Notes: generated from the letters alone by a model not told the origin. A stretch of 64,000 nt of DNA from Cinnamomum chago (GCA_038049695.1 CP142452.1:70933501-70997500); one strand, 5' to 3'. Counted from the first letter of the stretch, positions 45,158-57,313 are shown. Numbers and translations: made by a program.

Positions 45158-48100
45158 ACATGAAAAATCAAAATTTCCGACCAACATTGCCACAAATCAG
45201 AAGCTCGGAAACCATCAACTCACACAGGACAAGAATTCAAGAGACAGCTAGAGACTGCACTTTAAGCTCAACAGCCAGTGGTGACGCGGACGAATTGCAA
45301 AAACAACGCAAATTTTGCTCCCACCAAATATTAAAAATAAAATAAAATACCACCAAATGGTTACCCCATAAAAAGAGCCTCTCGCCAAATCTGAATGTAA
45401 AATGACCAACAAATGAGCCATCTAGGGAATACCCAAGAAACTCCAAAGATCTTCAAAAAATAACCCAAATAATTCTGGCAAAGGGACAACAAAGCAGCAA
45501 ATGATTAACTCACCATCTTTCAAGCACAAAATCTAGGCCCAATCGGCTCTAAAAGGACAATAGAAAAATCACCAGTACCATCAGGCCAGGTCAGGCCCAG
45601 CCCGGCTCTCAGCCCAAACAAAAAGACTAGAATAAAAGTAGGGATGTAAATGGGTCCCCGATTCTCCGATTACCTGGAGGTTCCATCCCATTAATAACCA
45701 AGTTCGGGTCCTTATTTAGGTTCCGATAAGTAAATGGGTCTAGGTCCTAGCTTGTGGACCGGTTCCACCTCGGTTCTAGCCTGTGGACCCAACCGACATA
45801 TTACCTCAATTTTTGAGAATTCCTCCTAAAAGTTAGTTTTTTCCCCTAAATCATTCTTTACCCGGACCCGTCCCATATACGGAACTGGTTTCGGTTCCGG
45901 TTAGGATTTCATGTTCTCATTAAAGGTTCTGGTTCCACCATGGACCCATACTAAAACCAACCTGTTTACATCCATAGACAAAAAGAGGGGATCAAACCAC
46001 CATATCCCCCACCATCTCAAAGGAAGCATAGACCAAAACATCTGGGTTGTCCACCATCGTATAGAGAGTTGGGAAGGCCTTTTCCAACACAATTCCAAAA
46101 CATTCTTCCAAAACATATCCAATTATCAACACCAACCCAACCGAATATTGAATATGATGAACAAACACATCATGCACCCCGACAATCCATCGCCACATAC
46201 CTAAGGCCCAAAAGGGGGGACAAGGGACATCCCACCCCTGATTATGAAGATGTCTTTGCTTCTTTAAGGACATAAATACCATACATACATGAGTGAATCA
46301 AGAGAAGGCAAAAGTCAAGCCATGGAGAATAGATCAAAAAAAGAATGCCATTCAATTGATCCCTGAGATTATTTATATAATGCAAAAGAAAATATCAGGA
46401 AAGGATAATTTCTGAGATTTCAAAGGACCATGGGAAGAGATATTGTTTTAGCTTGTTGTCAAACAAAATGCGTTAACCTAGGAGGAGCTAAGGGGCCCGC
46501 TTTGGATCTGCATAAATCAAGCACAAGCAACTTGAGTTACATGTAAGCAAGCATCCCAAATAATTTCCCAGATACATCAGAATAATCAATTACGGGATTT
46601 AATGTCAGATTCATTCTTTTCTTTTAACCATCGGGTCCTAGTCATATGATTTGGTGTTATGATGTTTAAATGGCGTAATCTAAATGAAAGTCTACAGTTC
46701 TTTAGTTCATTCTTTTCTTTTAACTATCGGGTCCTAGTCATTTGATTTGGTGTTATGATGTTTAAATGGCGTAATCTACATGTAAGTCTGCAGTTCTTTA
46801 GTTCTTTGCAATGACTAATTACCTGATTAGAGTTGTGGGTAACCTGAGTACAGTAATTGAGTTGCAAGGATCTGATCAAAATAAGGCTTACGAACTACTG
46901 AACAGATTTGTGGAAAGAGATTCTCTCAATTTCAGATAACGAAGGAATAATGGATTTGCTTGACTACATAGTGCTTGATTCCACCTGAGGATTTAAATGG
47001 TTCAGGTTTGAGTAAAGCCCATGGTGGATTTAGAATCGAGCCCGATTAAGTTTGCTGGACCCAAACCTAAACCTAATACCTTGACGAATCTAATACATGT
47101 GGATCCAAACCCAAGACTACCTGATAATAATAGGTGGGCTCCTTCAGGTACCTAGGGAACAAGCTCATTGTTATCTTCCACACATTGTTTTGGTCTAAAA
47201 CACTAGGCCCAAGCTTACCAAATTTGCCATATATAAAGATATTAATCCATTTTGGTATTTGGGTACGGACCTAAGTGGATAGAATTTTTGACCCAATACA
47301 TAATGGGTCAATAGCTGTGGACCCAATTATCAATTAGTCCTTGGGCATTAGGATTTAGGTTTAGGAAATCATATGGTGATTGCAATTTTCTGTTTTTTTC
47401 TATAGGCTTTGGGGTGTTAATGGATGTTCATAAGTGTGCTTCCATATTGTCCTTCTTGGGGCACTAATTGTAAACATTACCATTTAAAAACCAAGAAATA
47501 AATACAATAGGGGCAAATACGTTTCCAAACCACCCCCAACCCCTCAGCAAGATGGAGCAGCCAAGAAGAGAAGCAAATACCTTTTAGGAGTGACGAGACC
47601 CCCCCCCCACCTCAACAAGATGGAGCAGCCAAAAAGAGAAGCAAATACCTTTTAGGAGTGACGAGGGTTCTCTTGATCAACATGAAGGTGCTGAAAATTT
47701 TGTGGCCCTTGATATTTTCAGTTCTAACAAGTTCCTTTTCATTTAAAAATAAACAAGTTCTTTTCTTATAGATAGAATACCTTCTAGTATATTAAACATA
47801 CAATCGACCATTCAATATTCCCCCCCCCCCCCTCCCAAAAAAAAAATCTATCCTATTCATGTCCCTTCTTGTGTATTTGATGCATTTGTATGTGCATGAT
47901 CTCTCTAATAAAGAAACTAATTAGATCCTCAAAGAATTAGGTGCGTCTTTGTCTGATGTTCCAGTTTCAGAAATGATACAGATGTTTTTTTAATCCTCAC
48001 AGTGGAAAACTCTTTACATCAATGGATGTTACCTTTCATAAGATTACTACATATTTTTTGAAAGGAGGAAATATCAGAGCCTTCCAAAATAAGCAGATTC

Positions 48101-50686
48101 AACCATATGAAATTGTCTTTCCTCTTATCTATGAAGAAACTCCTAATTTAGGTAGTACTAGCCTCATGTTTCCTAAGAAAAATTGTCAATTCCATTCCAA
48201 TCTGGCCAATTCCAGCTAGAATGTTTTGGAATTGGCATGGGGCGGAGCAGAATGCTTCCCCTGAAAGTTTCTGGGCCAGATTATGGCCCATTCAGGCCCA
48301 TGTTTCATACTTTCATTCATATGTAGTGAAATCTAAAAAATGGTCAATTGTGGAGAGTAGTTTATTTTAAAGGGATTTTAACCAAAAAAAAATATGATAA
48401 AGAGACCCTTCATTTAGCAATTGATGATATAGATCTATCATTTTGCTAAATAATGCTAACCACAAATTAGATGATTTTTATTTTGACAAAATTGCCCATT
48501 GCATGACTTATCTTGCCCAAACTCATTCTTTACTCCTTCTACCTCTAAGAAACCCTAACCCCGTTCTCTTTTAATCCTAAACCCTTCTACCTCAGGAAAC
48601 CCCTGTTTTCCACTCCATATTTCATGAATCTTTACCCAAAGAAAAAGATATAGTTTTCACTCCTCGTCTCATGTGGCCTTGTAGGCAAAACAAACATCAA
48701 GATTCGTCTTTTGGGGGGAGTTCCTTGAAAATACACATGATCTTGATTCTTGCCTCCAAGACCCTTACCCTTTTCATTTGGGGTACAATAAAAATGCAGC
48801 TATGGATTAGGAAGAAGCCCCCTTACCTCTCCTGGCTTCTCTTTTCTTTGTCTCTGTCGTGGCTTCCATCCTCTACAATGAGAGAACGGGCAGTTTCATG
48901 TGGAAAGAGAAGCTACATCTACATACCCCTCATTCCGCATTTCCCTCCCTCCAAAAATCCCTGCCCACAAAACCAAGAGAGCTGAGTATGGTGGGTACTT
49001 GTTTGTCTATTATCTTTTACTATTTTGGAGTGCATCGAGAAACCCACCAGATTGGACGTTAATTTTAGTTGCACAACAAACTGCAGCAAGCTGAACATGG
49101 ATGTATGCAAAGAGCTTAGCTTTGTATCTCCCGACACACACAACAGAATGGTTGAAACTTGAAATTGTTCGTCGGAGAATTAGAGGTCCTTAACCCGTTC
49201 AGTCGGCTCTAACATGGATACCGGTTTAAAAACTTGAAATAAAATGCAATCTCAGTCTTCATTTTCTCTAATAAGTGTTACACAATCAGTATTAATTACA
49301 TTCCAACATGACGAATATTTGCTTTACACAAGTTGAAATTGTTCAAACTCAAATGAAAATGTTTCTTGTGTGCTTGTTGGAACAAAACACGGACAAGGAG
49401 CATTGCAGACTATATTTGGGATAGTTTAGCAGATTGGATGTGAAATGGGAAAACTAGGTAGGGTTTGAGAAAAACTATTTTGACATAAAAAATTCACTAT
49501 TTTTTAGCATCACAGACCACCAAGAATTGTGCCCAGCAGGGATTGTGTGACTTTGGCCTGATCTGCTTCTTGAGCAGCTTCCTGCAGCTCCTTGTGAGGC
49601 AAAAATTAAACGCTCACAATTGGGAGGATTTCTTGAGGTAGAAAGGGTTAAAGTTATAAGATAAGGGGAGGATTAACTTTCTTAAGCAGGGGTTTGAAGT
49701 GGGTATAAGCCAAAAAAAAGTTATGATATAGCAAGCTATAGGCAATTTTGACAAGGAAAAAATTCTAATGAGTTGTTAGCATTATTTAGCAAAATGGAAA
49801 ATCTGTCATTAATTGCTAAATAAGAAATTTCTTTATAATCTTTTGGAAAAAACCCCTACTTAAATAATGCAAGTAACCCCAACTACCCATCTTAGGATAA
49901 GTTATGAGCATTATATCCCCTTAAAAAAAATCCTAATCCATTCAGAAGAAGGCCACATTGCAAGCCTACTTCCACAAGCATCTACTCATAATCAAAACCA
50001 GTAACAATAGCAGAACCAATCTCCTTTAGCAATAACACAAAAAGATGCATCCAAACATTCAACAAGAAACAAAAAATAAAAAATAAAAAAAATTAAGAGA
50101 AACGAAAGGACAACCTTAGCCTTTCTAATGAACATTCCAGAACTAGTTCGGACTTGACTAAGCTTGCTTTTCCCAGACAAATTATCAGCAACCGCCGATC
50201 TCTTAAGCTCCGATTTCGCCTATGAAACCCCAAAAAAGAATAACACATAAAATCACATCTCAACCCAAATTTAGTAAAAAAAAAAAATGTCTTTTTTTTT
50301 AAGAAAGGCGACGTAACAAATCATATCATGGAAAGAAAAGAAATGGGACTCTCTGAAAACAGCATTGAATTGTAGAAAGGGGAAGAGCTTAGGTCAACTT
50401 ACCAGAGAAATCAAATGATCGCATTCTTCCTCTGTGAGGAGACCTTCGTAGACAAAAGCTCTGCAACTGCCAATGATCAGATTCTGAATAGAAATTGAAG
50501 AGAGAGAAAATAAGGGAGAGATTTACTTACATACCTTGGTTTCCATGAGATCTGCTTTACTTTGGCTGGAGAGATGATTGAATTCGGATGGGATGAATCG
50601 GAACACGAAGATTCATGGAAGAACAAAGAGATCGATAGGAGGAACGCAAATGAGTTGGCAAAAACCCTAACCCTAGATTGGATCAT
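42431..50686 (-). CDS. P4H: Prolyl 4-hydroxylase with C-terminal ShKT-type domain
   Basis: Seven minus-strand exons with GT-AG borders and matching phases: 50686-50535, 50460-50403, 50219-50115, 44214-44157, 43864-43689, 42906-42837, 42729-42431. Total 918 bp, 305 residues, the normal size of plant P4Hs. An N-terminal hydrophobic anchor (about residues 11-23, NSFAFLLSISLFF) fits a type II ER/Golgi membrane protein. The 2-oxoglutarate/Fe(II) dioxygenase core has the HxD iron pair in KYDPHYDYF (H144, D146), the distal histidine in MSLHAGCPV (H232) and the 2-oxoglutarate lysine in GEKWSATKW (K242). Six cysteines at the end (265, 272, 281, 298, 302, 305; ending GYCRRSCKVC) form an ShKT-type module found in a subset of plant P4Hs. 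The family hydroxylates proline in extensins and arabinogalactan proteins. Intron 3 (44215-50114) is 5.9 kb and full of repeats; all catalytic residues are intact. Confidence 0.96.
44697..44904 (-). repeat. Three-copy 68 bp tandem repeat in P4H intron 3
   Basis: GGAGAAAGGACCT(T/C)ACTCAT starts at 44701, 44769 and 44837. Copies are almost identical, so the expansion is recent. Confidence 0.95.
45111..45155. repeat. Poly-C and (CT)n microsatellite in P4H intron 3
   Basis: Nine C residues followed by about 17 CT units. Confidence 0.95.
45639..45976. mobile_element. hAT-like MITE in P4H intron 3
   Basis: The left end TAGGGATGTAAATGGGTCC and the reverse complement of the right end TATGGATGTAAACAGGTTGG are related. 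Internal text ATTCTCCGATTACCTGGAGG is shared with the smaller copy at 53186-53356. Flanking octamers AATAAAAG and GACAAAAA are only partly alike. No transposase. Confidence 0.7.
46611..46805. repeat. Two-copy 96 bp tandem duplication in P4H intron 3
   Basis: TCATTCTTTTCTTTTAAC starts at 46611 and 46707; both halves contain ATCGGGTCCTAGTCAT and TGATGTTTAAATGGCGTAAT with only a few differences. Confidence 0.92.
47545..47666. repeat. Two-copy 68 bp tandem duplication with poly-C in P4H intron 3
   Basis: CAGCAAGATGGAGCAGCCAA (47545) and CAACAAGATGGAGCAGCCAA (47613), both followed by AGCAAATACCTTTTAGGAGT, separated by a C-run. A second poly-C run lies at 47821-47833. Confidence 0.9.
48371..49857. 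mobile_element. MULE-like element with ~150 bp TIRs in P4H intron 3
   Basis: The left side AGGGATTTTAACCAAAAA and the reverse complement of the right side AGGGGTTTTTTCCAAAAG start a diverged inverted repeat of about 140-150 bp; strongly matching blocks include TTTAGCAATTGATG/TTTAGCAATTAATG, CATTTTGCTAAATAATGCTA and TTGACAAAATTGCC. The 1.2 kb interior has an unrecognised 104-residue open frame (48671-48985) and no transposase. Nine-base target duplications were not clear. Long TIRs fit a non-autonomous Mutator-like element; whether the interior is captured host DNA is unknown. Confidence 0.65.
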
Positions 50687-51020
50687 TTGGAGAGAAAGAG
50701 TTGAAATTCCGTGCGGGAAGGAAAACGGGAAATGCTATGTTTCTTCTTCAGCTCTCAACCACCCGAGTCCGCGGAACTGAGATAATTTTTTTTTTTTTTT
50801 AAATCATTTTTTATTTTGGGCCTTGGGGTCATGAACTTTTTTTTTTTTAATCAGCAAGGGCCAGGACCCAAGAGGGAGCATAAAAATAAAATAAAAAAAA
50901 TAAAAAAAAAAAGAAAAAAAGAAAAAGGGGAAGACGGCCCACACAAATTGAAAAAGAGTATGCACGGACGAAAAGAAAGCCCATACAAAGTGAAAAGAGG
51001 CCACAATTCCATGATGAATC
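50687..51020 (-). promoter_or_regulatory. Presumed promoter side of the P4H gene
   Basis: Upstream of the P4H start codon, with poly-T/poly-A tracts (50788-50803, 50838-50850, 50885-50930). No specific element could be named. Confidence 0.35.
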
Positions 51021-51024
51021 TGGT

Positions 51025-51480
51025 GGACCGGCTATTGTGTCTATTGTTTGGAGCTTGTTTGTATGTATTAGAATACATTGAAATTCCCCCTTGGTTGGAC
51101 ACTCTATTGTGTCTATTGTTTAGGGCTTGTTTGTCCCCCTGCCCCGGCCATCTATTGTGTCTACTGTTTAGGGCTTGTTTGTATGTATTAGAATACATAG
51201 GGATTCCCGTATGTATTAGAATACATAGGGATTCCAACGCCCCCCCACCCCAGACCACCTATTGTGCCTATTGTTTAGGGCATGTGTGTATGTATTAGAA
51301 TCCCCCGCCCCGACCATCTATTATGTCTATTGTTTAGGGCTTGTTTGTATGTGTTAGAATACATAGGGATTCCTGTATATATTAGAATACATAGGAATTC
51401 CAAGCCCCCGCCCCCGCCCCCAGATCCCTCGAACCACTTATTGTGTCTATTGTTTAGGGCTTGTTTGTATGCCCCCCCCC
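51025..51480 (+). repeat. Degenerate minisatellite (CTATTGTGTCTATTGTTTAGGGCTTGTTTG)
   Basis: Six copies of TATTGTGTCTATTGTTTAGG with GGGCTTGTTTGTATG, alternating with one or two copies of GTATTAGAATACATAGGGAT and C-rich spacers (CCCCCGCCCCGACC). The inner unit contains the palindrome TGTATTAGAATACA. Upstream of the P4H gene. Confidence 0.88.
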
Positions 51481-51499
51481 CCCGAAACAAAAACAAAAA

Positions 51500-52540
51500 A
51501 AAAAAGATCGGTTTGGGTATATGTTTTTCGTGAGTTCCGATCCTCTTACCAGGATAAACCAAGAAAACAAAGAAGGAGATTGAATCCGACCCAAAAGTTG
51601 AAAGGGTCAATCAGAACCCTTAATTATAAGGTCGGGTTCAGGCTGAGTTGGAGGTTCATATGAGTCGGCACGGGGTTGGGTTATGGGTCAGATCCCAGTA
51701 GCAATAGTAGATCTAACTTGAAATCAACCCATTTATTAGCTGGATTGAAATTATCAAACCCCACACAGCCTGAAGTAAAATAAGACAACTCAAACTGCCA
51801 ATAACAGAATTGGATCTGAGTTGGGTTGCAGATTGAGTCAAGAATTGACATCCCTAGGAACAAGAGATGGATTCACCCAGTTTTTTCAATTAAATGGATC
51901 CGATCCTAATAATAGTTATAAAAAATTCAAACAGAACTAGCCTGGATTTTTAGGCTGTTGACAAGTCAAGTACTTAGGGCTGCTAAAAAGTAGGTCCAAC
52001 CCAGCCTTTTCTGCTATTGGGCCTAATAGTAAGGCCTTGGTCTCGCTCCCAGGGTACAACCCCTATGCAAAACCTATGTGCCTGTTTATCTTAAATATGA
52101 GATTTTGTCAGGAATGTCTTCATGTAAACATCTTGAGCAGATGGCGGGAAGTGGGGGTGGGGCAAGGTGTGTAAAGAAATCGAGACCTCCTAAATTAAAT
52201 ACGCTACTCCGATGTCTCAAAGGAAAAAAAAAAGAAAAAACCTTTTAAGCCCACATAATGGTGTGATATTGGGAATGGCCATAAATAATTAAAAAAAAAG
52301 CCCCCGCTCTATGTTTTCCACATTCTCAAATGGGCAAACTTAATGCAAGATTTGCATGGCTACCCTACTATATCCATCAGTGTACTTAAATCCTCTTTCA
52401 TGGGCATTTCAAGTTTAAGAAAAAACCCTCACTTATTTCACTGTAAACTTGTGCTGTGGAACATTGACATAAACCCCAAAATCTATTAATATTTCTATGT
52501 GCTTACTAGTTCCCTTTTAGAATTGAACCTATTAGAAATT
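51500..52540. other. No gene seen
   Basis: Non-coding, with a GGGTTGGGTTATGGGTCAG-like G-rich patch near 51670 and A-runs. Nothing else supported. Confidence 0.4.
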
Positions 52541-52548
52541 CAATTATT

Positions 52549-52549
<1 letters not shown>

Positions 52550-52592
<43 letters not shown>
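52550..52592. repeat. (CT)n microsatellite
   Basis: About 21 CT units. Confidence 0.95.
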
Positions 52593-52595
<3 letters not shown>

Positions 52596-52732
52596 TTCTT
52601 AATTTCTTAATTTTTATTTTTTTGCTAGAAGACTGAGATTATATTTATAAAGGATAAGTTAGTACATAGAGTCAAGTTGAAAGAAGCCCACACATCTATA
52701 AATTCCTAAGTATGAAGACAGACATACATATT

Positions 52733-52860
52733 TAGTATTGATAGCTCAATTGGTGAGGCACTTTCCTTTCACAAAATCAACTCAAGATTAATTTGAAAGT
52801 AGGACTGATGACAAGGGCTTGTGTGAGTATGTGGATGTGTGAGTACTTTTAAAAAACAGA
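52733..52860 (+). mobile_element. tRNA-derived SINE-like remnant
   Basis: GATAGCTCAATTGGTGAGGC is a good Pol III A box (TRGCNNARTGG type). A B box is degenerate, and the tail GGGCTTGTGTGAGTATGTGG followed by an A-rich end resembles plant Au-type SINE 3' regions. Decayed. Confidence 0.45.
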
Positions 52861-53185
52861 AAGTAGAACATGGAGACGGTAAAACACTGTTACCCTTTAC
52901 TATGGACTCATTAATCTGATCTTGTACAGTATGTTACTATTCTACTCATGCAATGCTCTTTTTCCTTGGACCTCTGAAACTTATTATTATTTCTTCCACC
53001 TGATCACTGCTTTTGGTACCTTCATTCTCCTATCAGTCTCTGTGATGGTTATGCTGCAGGCTGGCATATTATTCCTGCAAGCCACAAAAACACATCCATA
53101 GGCATAGATCTCATAACTAATGCGAGTGTGGGACAAAACAAACAGGCCAAAGCATGGGCTGCATTCTTAGCTGATCGCCTGTACT

Positions 53186-53356
53186 TAGGGATGCAAATGG
53201 GTATCCCATTCTCCGATTACCTGGAGGTTCCAACCCGTTATGGATCTGGGTTCTTATTTAGACCCCGACAAGTAAATGGGTCCGGGTCCGTTCCACCGGA
53301 CCTGTGGACCCGAGACCCGACATACTCGAACCGGAACCGACCCGTTTATAACTCTA
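53186..53356. mobile_element. hAT-like MITE with 8 bp target duplication
   Basis: Starts TAGGGATGCAAATGGGTATC and ends CGACCCGTTTATAACTCTA (reverse complement TAGAGTTATAAACGGGTCG). Flanked by CCTGTACT (53178-53185) and CCTATACT (53357-53364), 7 of 8 identical, typical of hAT insertion. Shares GATTACCTGGAGGTTCCA with 45639-45976. Length 171 bp. Confidence 0.82.
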
Positions 53357-53578
53357 CCTATACTAAATCACAAATCTAGGCTGCTTATTCTAGCAAAGGG
53401 GACCACGTATGTGATAGGAGGATTCCACCAATTGCCGAGGTCCCATCATGTGGTTTTTATGAGCCATCAAAGTACAAGCAGGCTTGGTTAGGGCCAGTAG
53501 GGCAAGGGTATTCCCCCGCCCAAATTGAGTTCGGCAAGTTGATTGCTAGTGTGGATCCTTAACTTTTCAAGAAACTTA

Positions 53579-56500
53579 GGCCATGTTTGGAAAATCTTAT
53601 CTATATGAAATAAACATGTGGATAATAAATTTGTGTAGAATAGATATTTTACTTTTGAAATGTTTGGTAAGTCTAAATCACAGTTTGAAATAGATGTTTT
53701 AGAACCCTATGATCTAGTGTTTTTCAAGAATCTCTCGAAATCCATGAGTAATTAGGGACTTAAATTTGGCCCAATTAATGTTCCTAGGCTTAGGAAGAGG
53801 TTCAACGGTTCATATCTTAAGATTCGAGCACGTAGAGAAAGTCCATAAACTCGGTGTTTTATGGTCCACGCTTTTTTATAATTACAAGTATCTCGAGATA
53901 AATGAAGAATCAATGGTTGAAATTTCAAATTGTGGTTGTGCCTAAGCTTATAAACAGGATCAACGGTTCTGATTGAATTTTAAAGCTCCATAATTACATT
54001 TTAAAGAATACTAGATTTCATCACGTGCAATCCTAGTCACTTCAAATGTTAGAGGATTAAAGTTTCGCGTTTTTTCTTTATTTTCTTGGTTTCCACGATG
54101 AGCCAAATGTTGAAATTTGATGTCCTAACTGTTGTTGAACTTTTGAAGAGGATCGACTGTTCCAATCTTAATAAAGGGTCCCACATAAGCTTTGAATTTA
54201 GATATGTTGGTTCATGGTTTTTCATAAATATCTCGAGATTCGTGCGTCATCAACAGTTCGGATTTGATGCAATGGTCGCACTAAGTTTATACAGAGGATC
54301 AACTATTCTGATGGAAGTCTAGTGCCCCATAAATATCTCGAGATTCGTGCGTCATCAACAGTTTGGATTTGATGCAATGGTCGCACTAAGTTTATATAGA
54401 GGATCAACTATTTTGATGGAAGTCTAGTGTCCCATAAACCAAACCAAACCAAACCAAATCAAACCAAACATTTTCCTACTAGGTGGGGTCGGCTATATGG
54501 ATTTGACGACGCCGATCAAATCTGTTTAGGGTCATGTCCTCCGTTAAATCCATGTAGGCAGGGTCATGTTTAATAGTTTCTTTCCAACTTCTTTTGGGTC
54601 TCCCTCTCCCTCTCCTACTCCTGACAATCTCCATGTTTTTACACCTTTTAACAGGTGCCTCCGTTGGGCGCCCTCTAACATGGCCAAACCATTTCAGTCG
54701 ATTTTCTCTCATTTTATCTTCAATCAGTATTATTTCTACTTTGCCCCTAATCTCCTCATTCCTAATCCTATCTCTCCTTGTGATCCCGCACATCCATCTT
54801 AGTATTTTCATCTCTGCAACTTCCATCTTCTTAACATGATTATGCTTTACTGCCCAACACTCTGATCCATATAACAACGCTGGACGTACCGCTACCTTAT
54901 AATACTTTCCTTTAACCTTGAGGGGGACTTTCCGATCACACAAGACCCCCGAAACACTCCTCCATTTGGTCCACCCGGCCTGAATCCTATGACTTACATC
55001 AATATCAATCTCTCCATCTTGTTGCACCATAGATCCAAGGTACCTAAAGTTTTCTTTCTCTACAATCTTTTGTGTGCCCAAACTTACTTCTATATTACCA
55101 GGTGTCCTACTTTGACTAAACTTGCATTTCATATATTCCGTCTTGCATAGACTTAGCCTAAACCCTTTTGTCTCTAACGTTTTCTGTCACAATTCTAACT
55201 TAACATTCACTCATTCTCTCATTTCATCCGCTAAAACAATGTCATCTGCAAATAGCATACACTATAGCATCTTATCCATAACTAGGGCAAACAAGTACGG
55301 GCTTAACGCTGAGCCTTGGTGTAGACCAATCGTGATAGAAAACTCTTTAGTCTCTCCGCCAGTGGTTCTTATAGATATCACGACTCTATTATATATATCA
55401 TTTATCCTCAATATATGCGACACATACTCTTTTCTTTTCCCGTACTCTCCATAGAATCTCCCTAGGAACCCGGTCATGGGCCTTCTCCAAGTCAATGAAC
55501 ACCATATGTAAATCTCTCTGACCTTCTCTATACTGTTCCATTAACCTTCTCAGAAGAAAGATAACATTCATGGTTGATCTCCTAGGCATGAAACCAAATT
55601 GATTCTCTAAAACGTTTGTTGTTCTTCTTAGTCTTCTCTAAATGACTGTCTCCCATAATTTCATTGTATGGCTCATCAATTGAATCTCGAGGTAGTTCGC
55701 ACAATTCTGAATATCTCCTTTGTTCTTGTATATGGATATAAGAATACTTTTTCTCCATGCAGCAGGCATCTTCTTGCTCTTTAGCACTACATTAAAAAGT
55801 TTTGTCAACCAACTTATGCCATCCTCCCACAAGCACCTCCAGACCTCAATAGGGATACTATCTGGCCCAACCACTTTCCCATTCTTCATCCTTTTCAATA
55901 CTTCTTTAATTTCTTTCATACTGATTCTCCTATTGAACATATGATTTGATTCTTCCCTAGAAATGGTAAGCTGTCCCAATTGTATGTCACTACTACTGCT
56001 TTCATTAAATAACTTGTAGAAGTAACTCTTCCAATGCTCCTTTATTTCCTCTTCCTTTACTAATACTTTTCATCATCATCCTTAATGCATTTAACAGGAC
56101 TGGGTTTCATCACATGAAAACCTAGTCACTTTAAACGATACAATCTCAATGGTCCACGGTTTTTATTGATTTTCTCGAGATCCATAATGAATTAGAGGCT
56201 AAAATTTCATTTGCTCGTTTAGCTATTCTTGGGTTCTAAAGAGGATCAACTGCTTCGATCTAGAAAAAGTTCCCACAGAAGCCCATAATTTAGATTTGAT
56301 GGTTCACAATTTTTTTTATAAATTAATATCTCAAAGTTCATACATCATTAATGGCTCAAATTTGACATCGTAACCTTTCTTGAGATTCTTTAATTAGAGT
56401 TCTAATGGTTCGGATTTTTATTTAGGTCCTTAGATTCTTTTCTTTTTTTTAAAAAAAGAAAAAAAAAATTGACTGCCCAGTTTCTCACCTAGTACAACGG

Positions 56501-56698
56501 TATGTCCGCTTTAGACCTTTCTCTTTGTAAGAAAAAGTTGGGATTCTGGGGTCTTTCCCATATAGACATAAAATGTTTATTCTCTGTTTCAAATAAGTAT
56601 TACTATTGCATTATTCAAACATTCTTATTTATCTAAACCTCAGTTTGAAACCTCTTTAAGAAAAATAAAGGTAAGATTCAGATTTGCCAAATGCCACC
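53579..56698. mobile_element. PIF/Harbinger (Tourist)-like element, split by an RTE LINE
   Basis: TIRs GGCCATGTTTGGAAAATC (left) and GGTGGCATTTGGCAAATC (right, reverse complement), 12 of 18 identical, flanked by TTA on both sides (53576-53578, 56699-56701). The interior on both sides of the LINE is a diverged repeat built on ATAAATATCTCGAGAT(T/C)C, GAGGATCAAC(G/T)(G/A)TTC and ATTTGATG blocks, including a clean 105 bp direct duplication starting 54223 and 54328. No transposase. Without the LINE it is about 1.46 kb. Confidence 0.72.
54436..56097 (-). mobile_element. RTE-clade LINE, 5'-truncated, nested in the Harbinger-like element
   Basis: Minus-strand frames show RT landmarks in order: [39 protein letters not shown], the GLHQGSALSPYLFALVMD motif, then WFGHVRGRPTEAPV and RRGRGRPKRSWKETIKHD, ending QIHIADPT. 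The 3' end has ATAGCCGACCCCACCTAGTA and a short-repeat tail (GGTTT)n, both typical of plant RTE LINEs. No endonuclease domain is present, so it is 5'-truncated; frames are interrupted, so it is inactive. Same clade as the scrap at 7560-7905. Confidence 0.9.
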
Positions 56699-56701
56699 TT
56701 A

Positions 56702-57310
56702 GAGAAATCATAAGTTGAAGGAATGAAACTTCATAGTACAACCCACTTATTGAAAATCCTTGCTGCTCAAAATAAAAGTCCTCTTAAGTATTCAAAACAT
56801 TTATTTCAATAGGAGTTGTCTCTATCATAAAATTGCCTGTTTGATTAAAAAATTGATAATAAATAATGCATTAATTTGTGGTAATCACATATTTTTTCGT
56901 CAAACAGTCAAGTTTATATTGGGACTAATTTCTATTGGGGTAAAATGTAGAGATGTCTCATCTACTAGGAGAGCCTTTTATTTTGAATGGCTTATGTTTT
57001 CAATAGGTGGGCCCTGTTAGCCAATCCATGGCCCACCTGACCTACCATGGCCCACCTGACCTACCATGGCTCTAATCACAATTACAATAGATTATGATGA
57101 AGTTTTGTCTCTATAGAACTCAATCTACATAGAACTCTGTCCTTGTATGCCTTCTTAGAACTCTATCTCTATTCCATTCCACTTCTATTTAAACTTATCT
57201 TGATAAGGTTCATATAGTCAGAAATTCTAATAAAAGAACAAGCTCTCAGCTTCTCTATTAGAATTTTAAATTTCAACCACATGAAAAGTCTCAAATAACC
57301 TCTCTAATAC
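56702..57310. other. No gene seen
   Basis: Non-coding; a 20 bp direct repeat CATGGCCCACCTGACCTACC occurs at 57028 and 57048. Confidence 0.45.
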
Positions 57311-57313
57311 TTA

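Noticed and set aside
48539-48600. Telomere-like AAACCCTAACCCC
   Set aside because: Only one or two units, as is common by chance and in plant promoters.
56470-56550. tRNA-like stretch near the right end of the Harbinger-like element
   Set aside because: No cloverleaf, and the A/B boxes do not fit.
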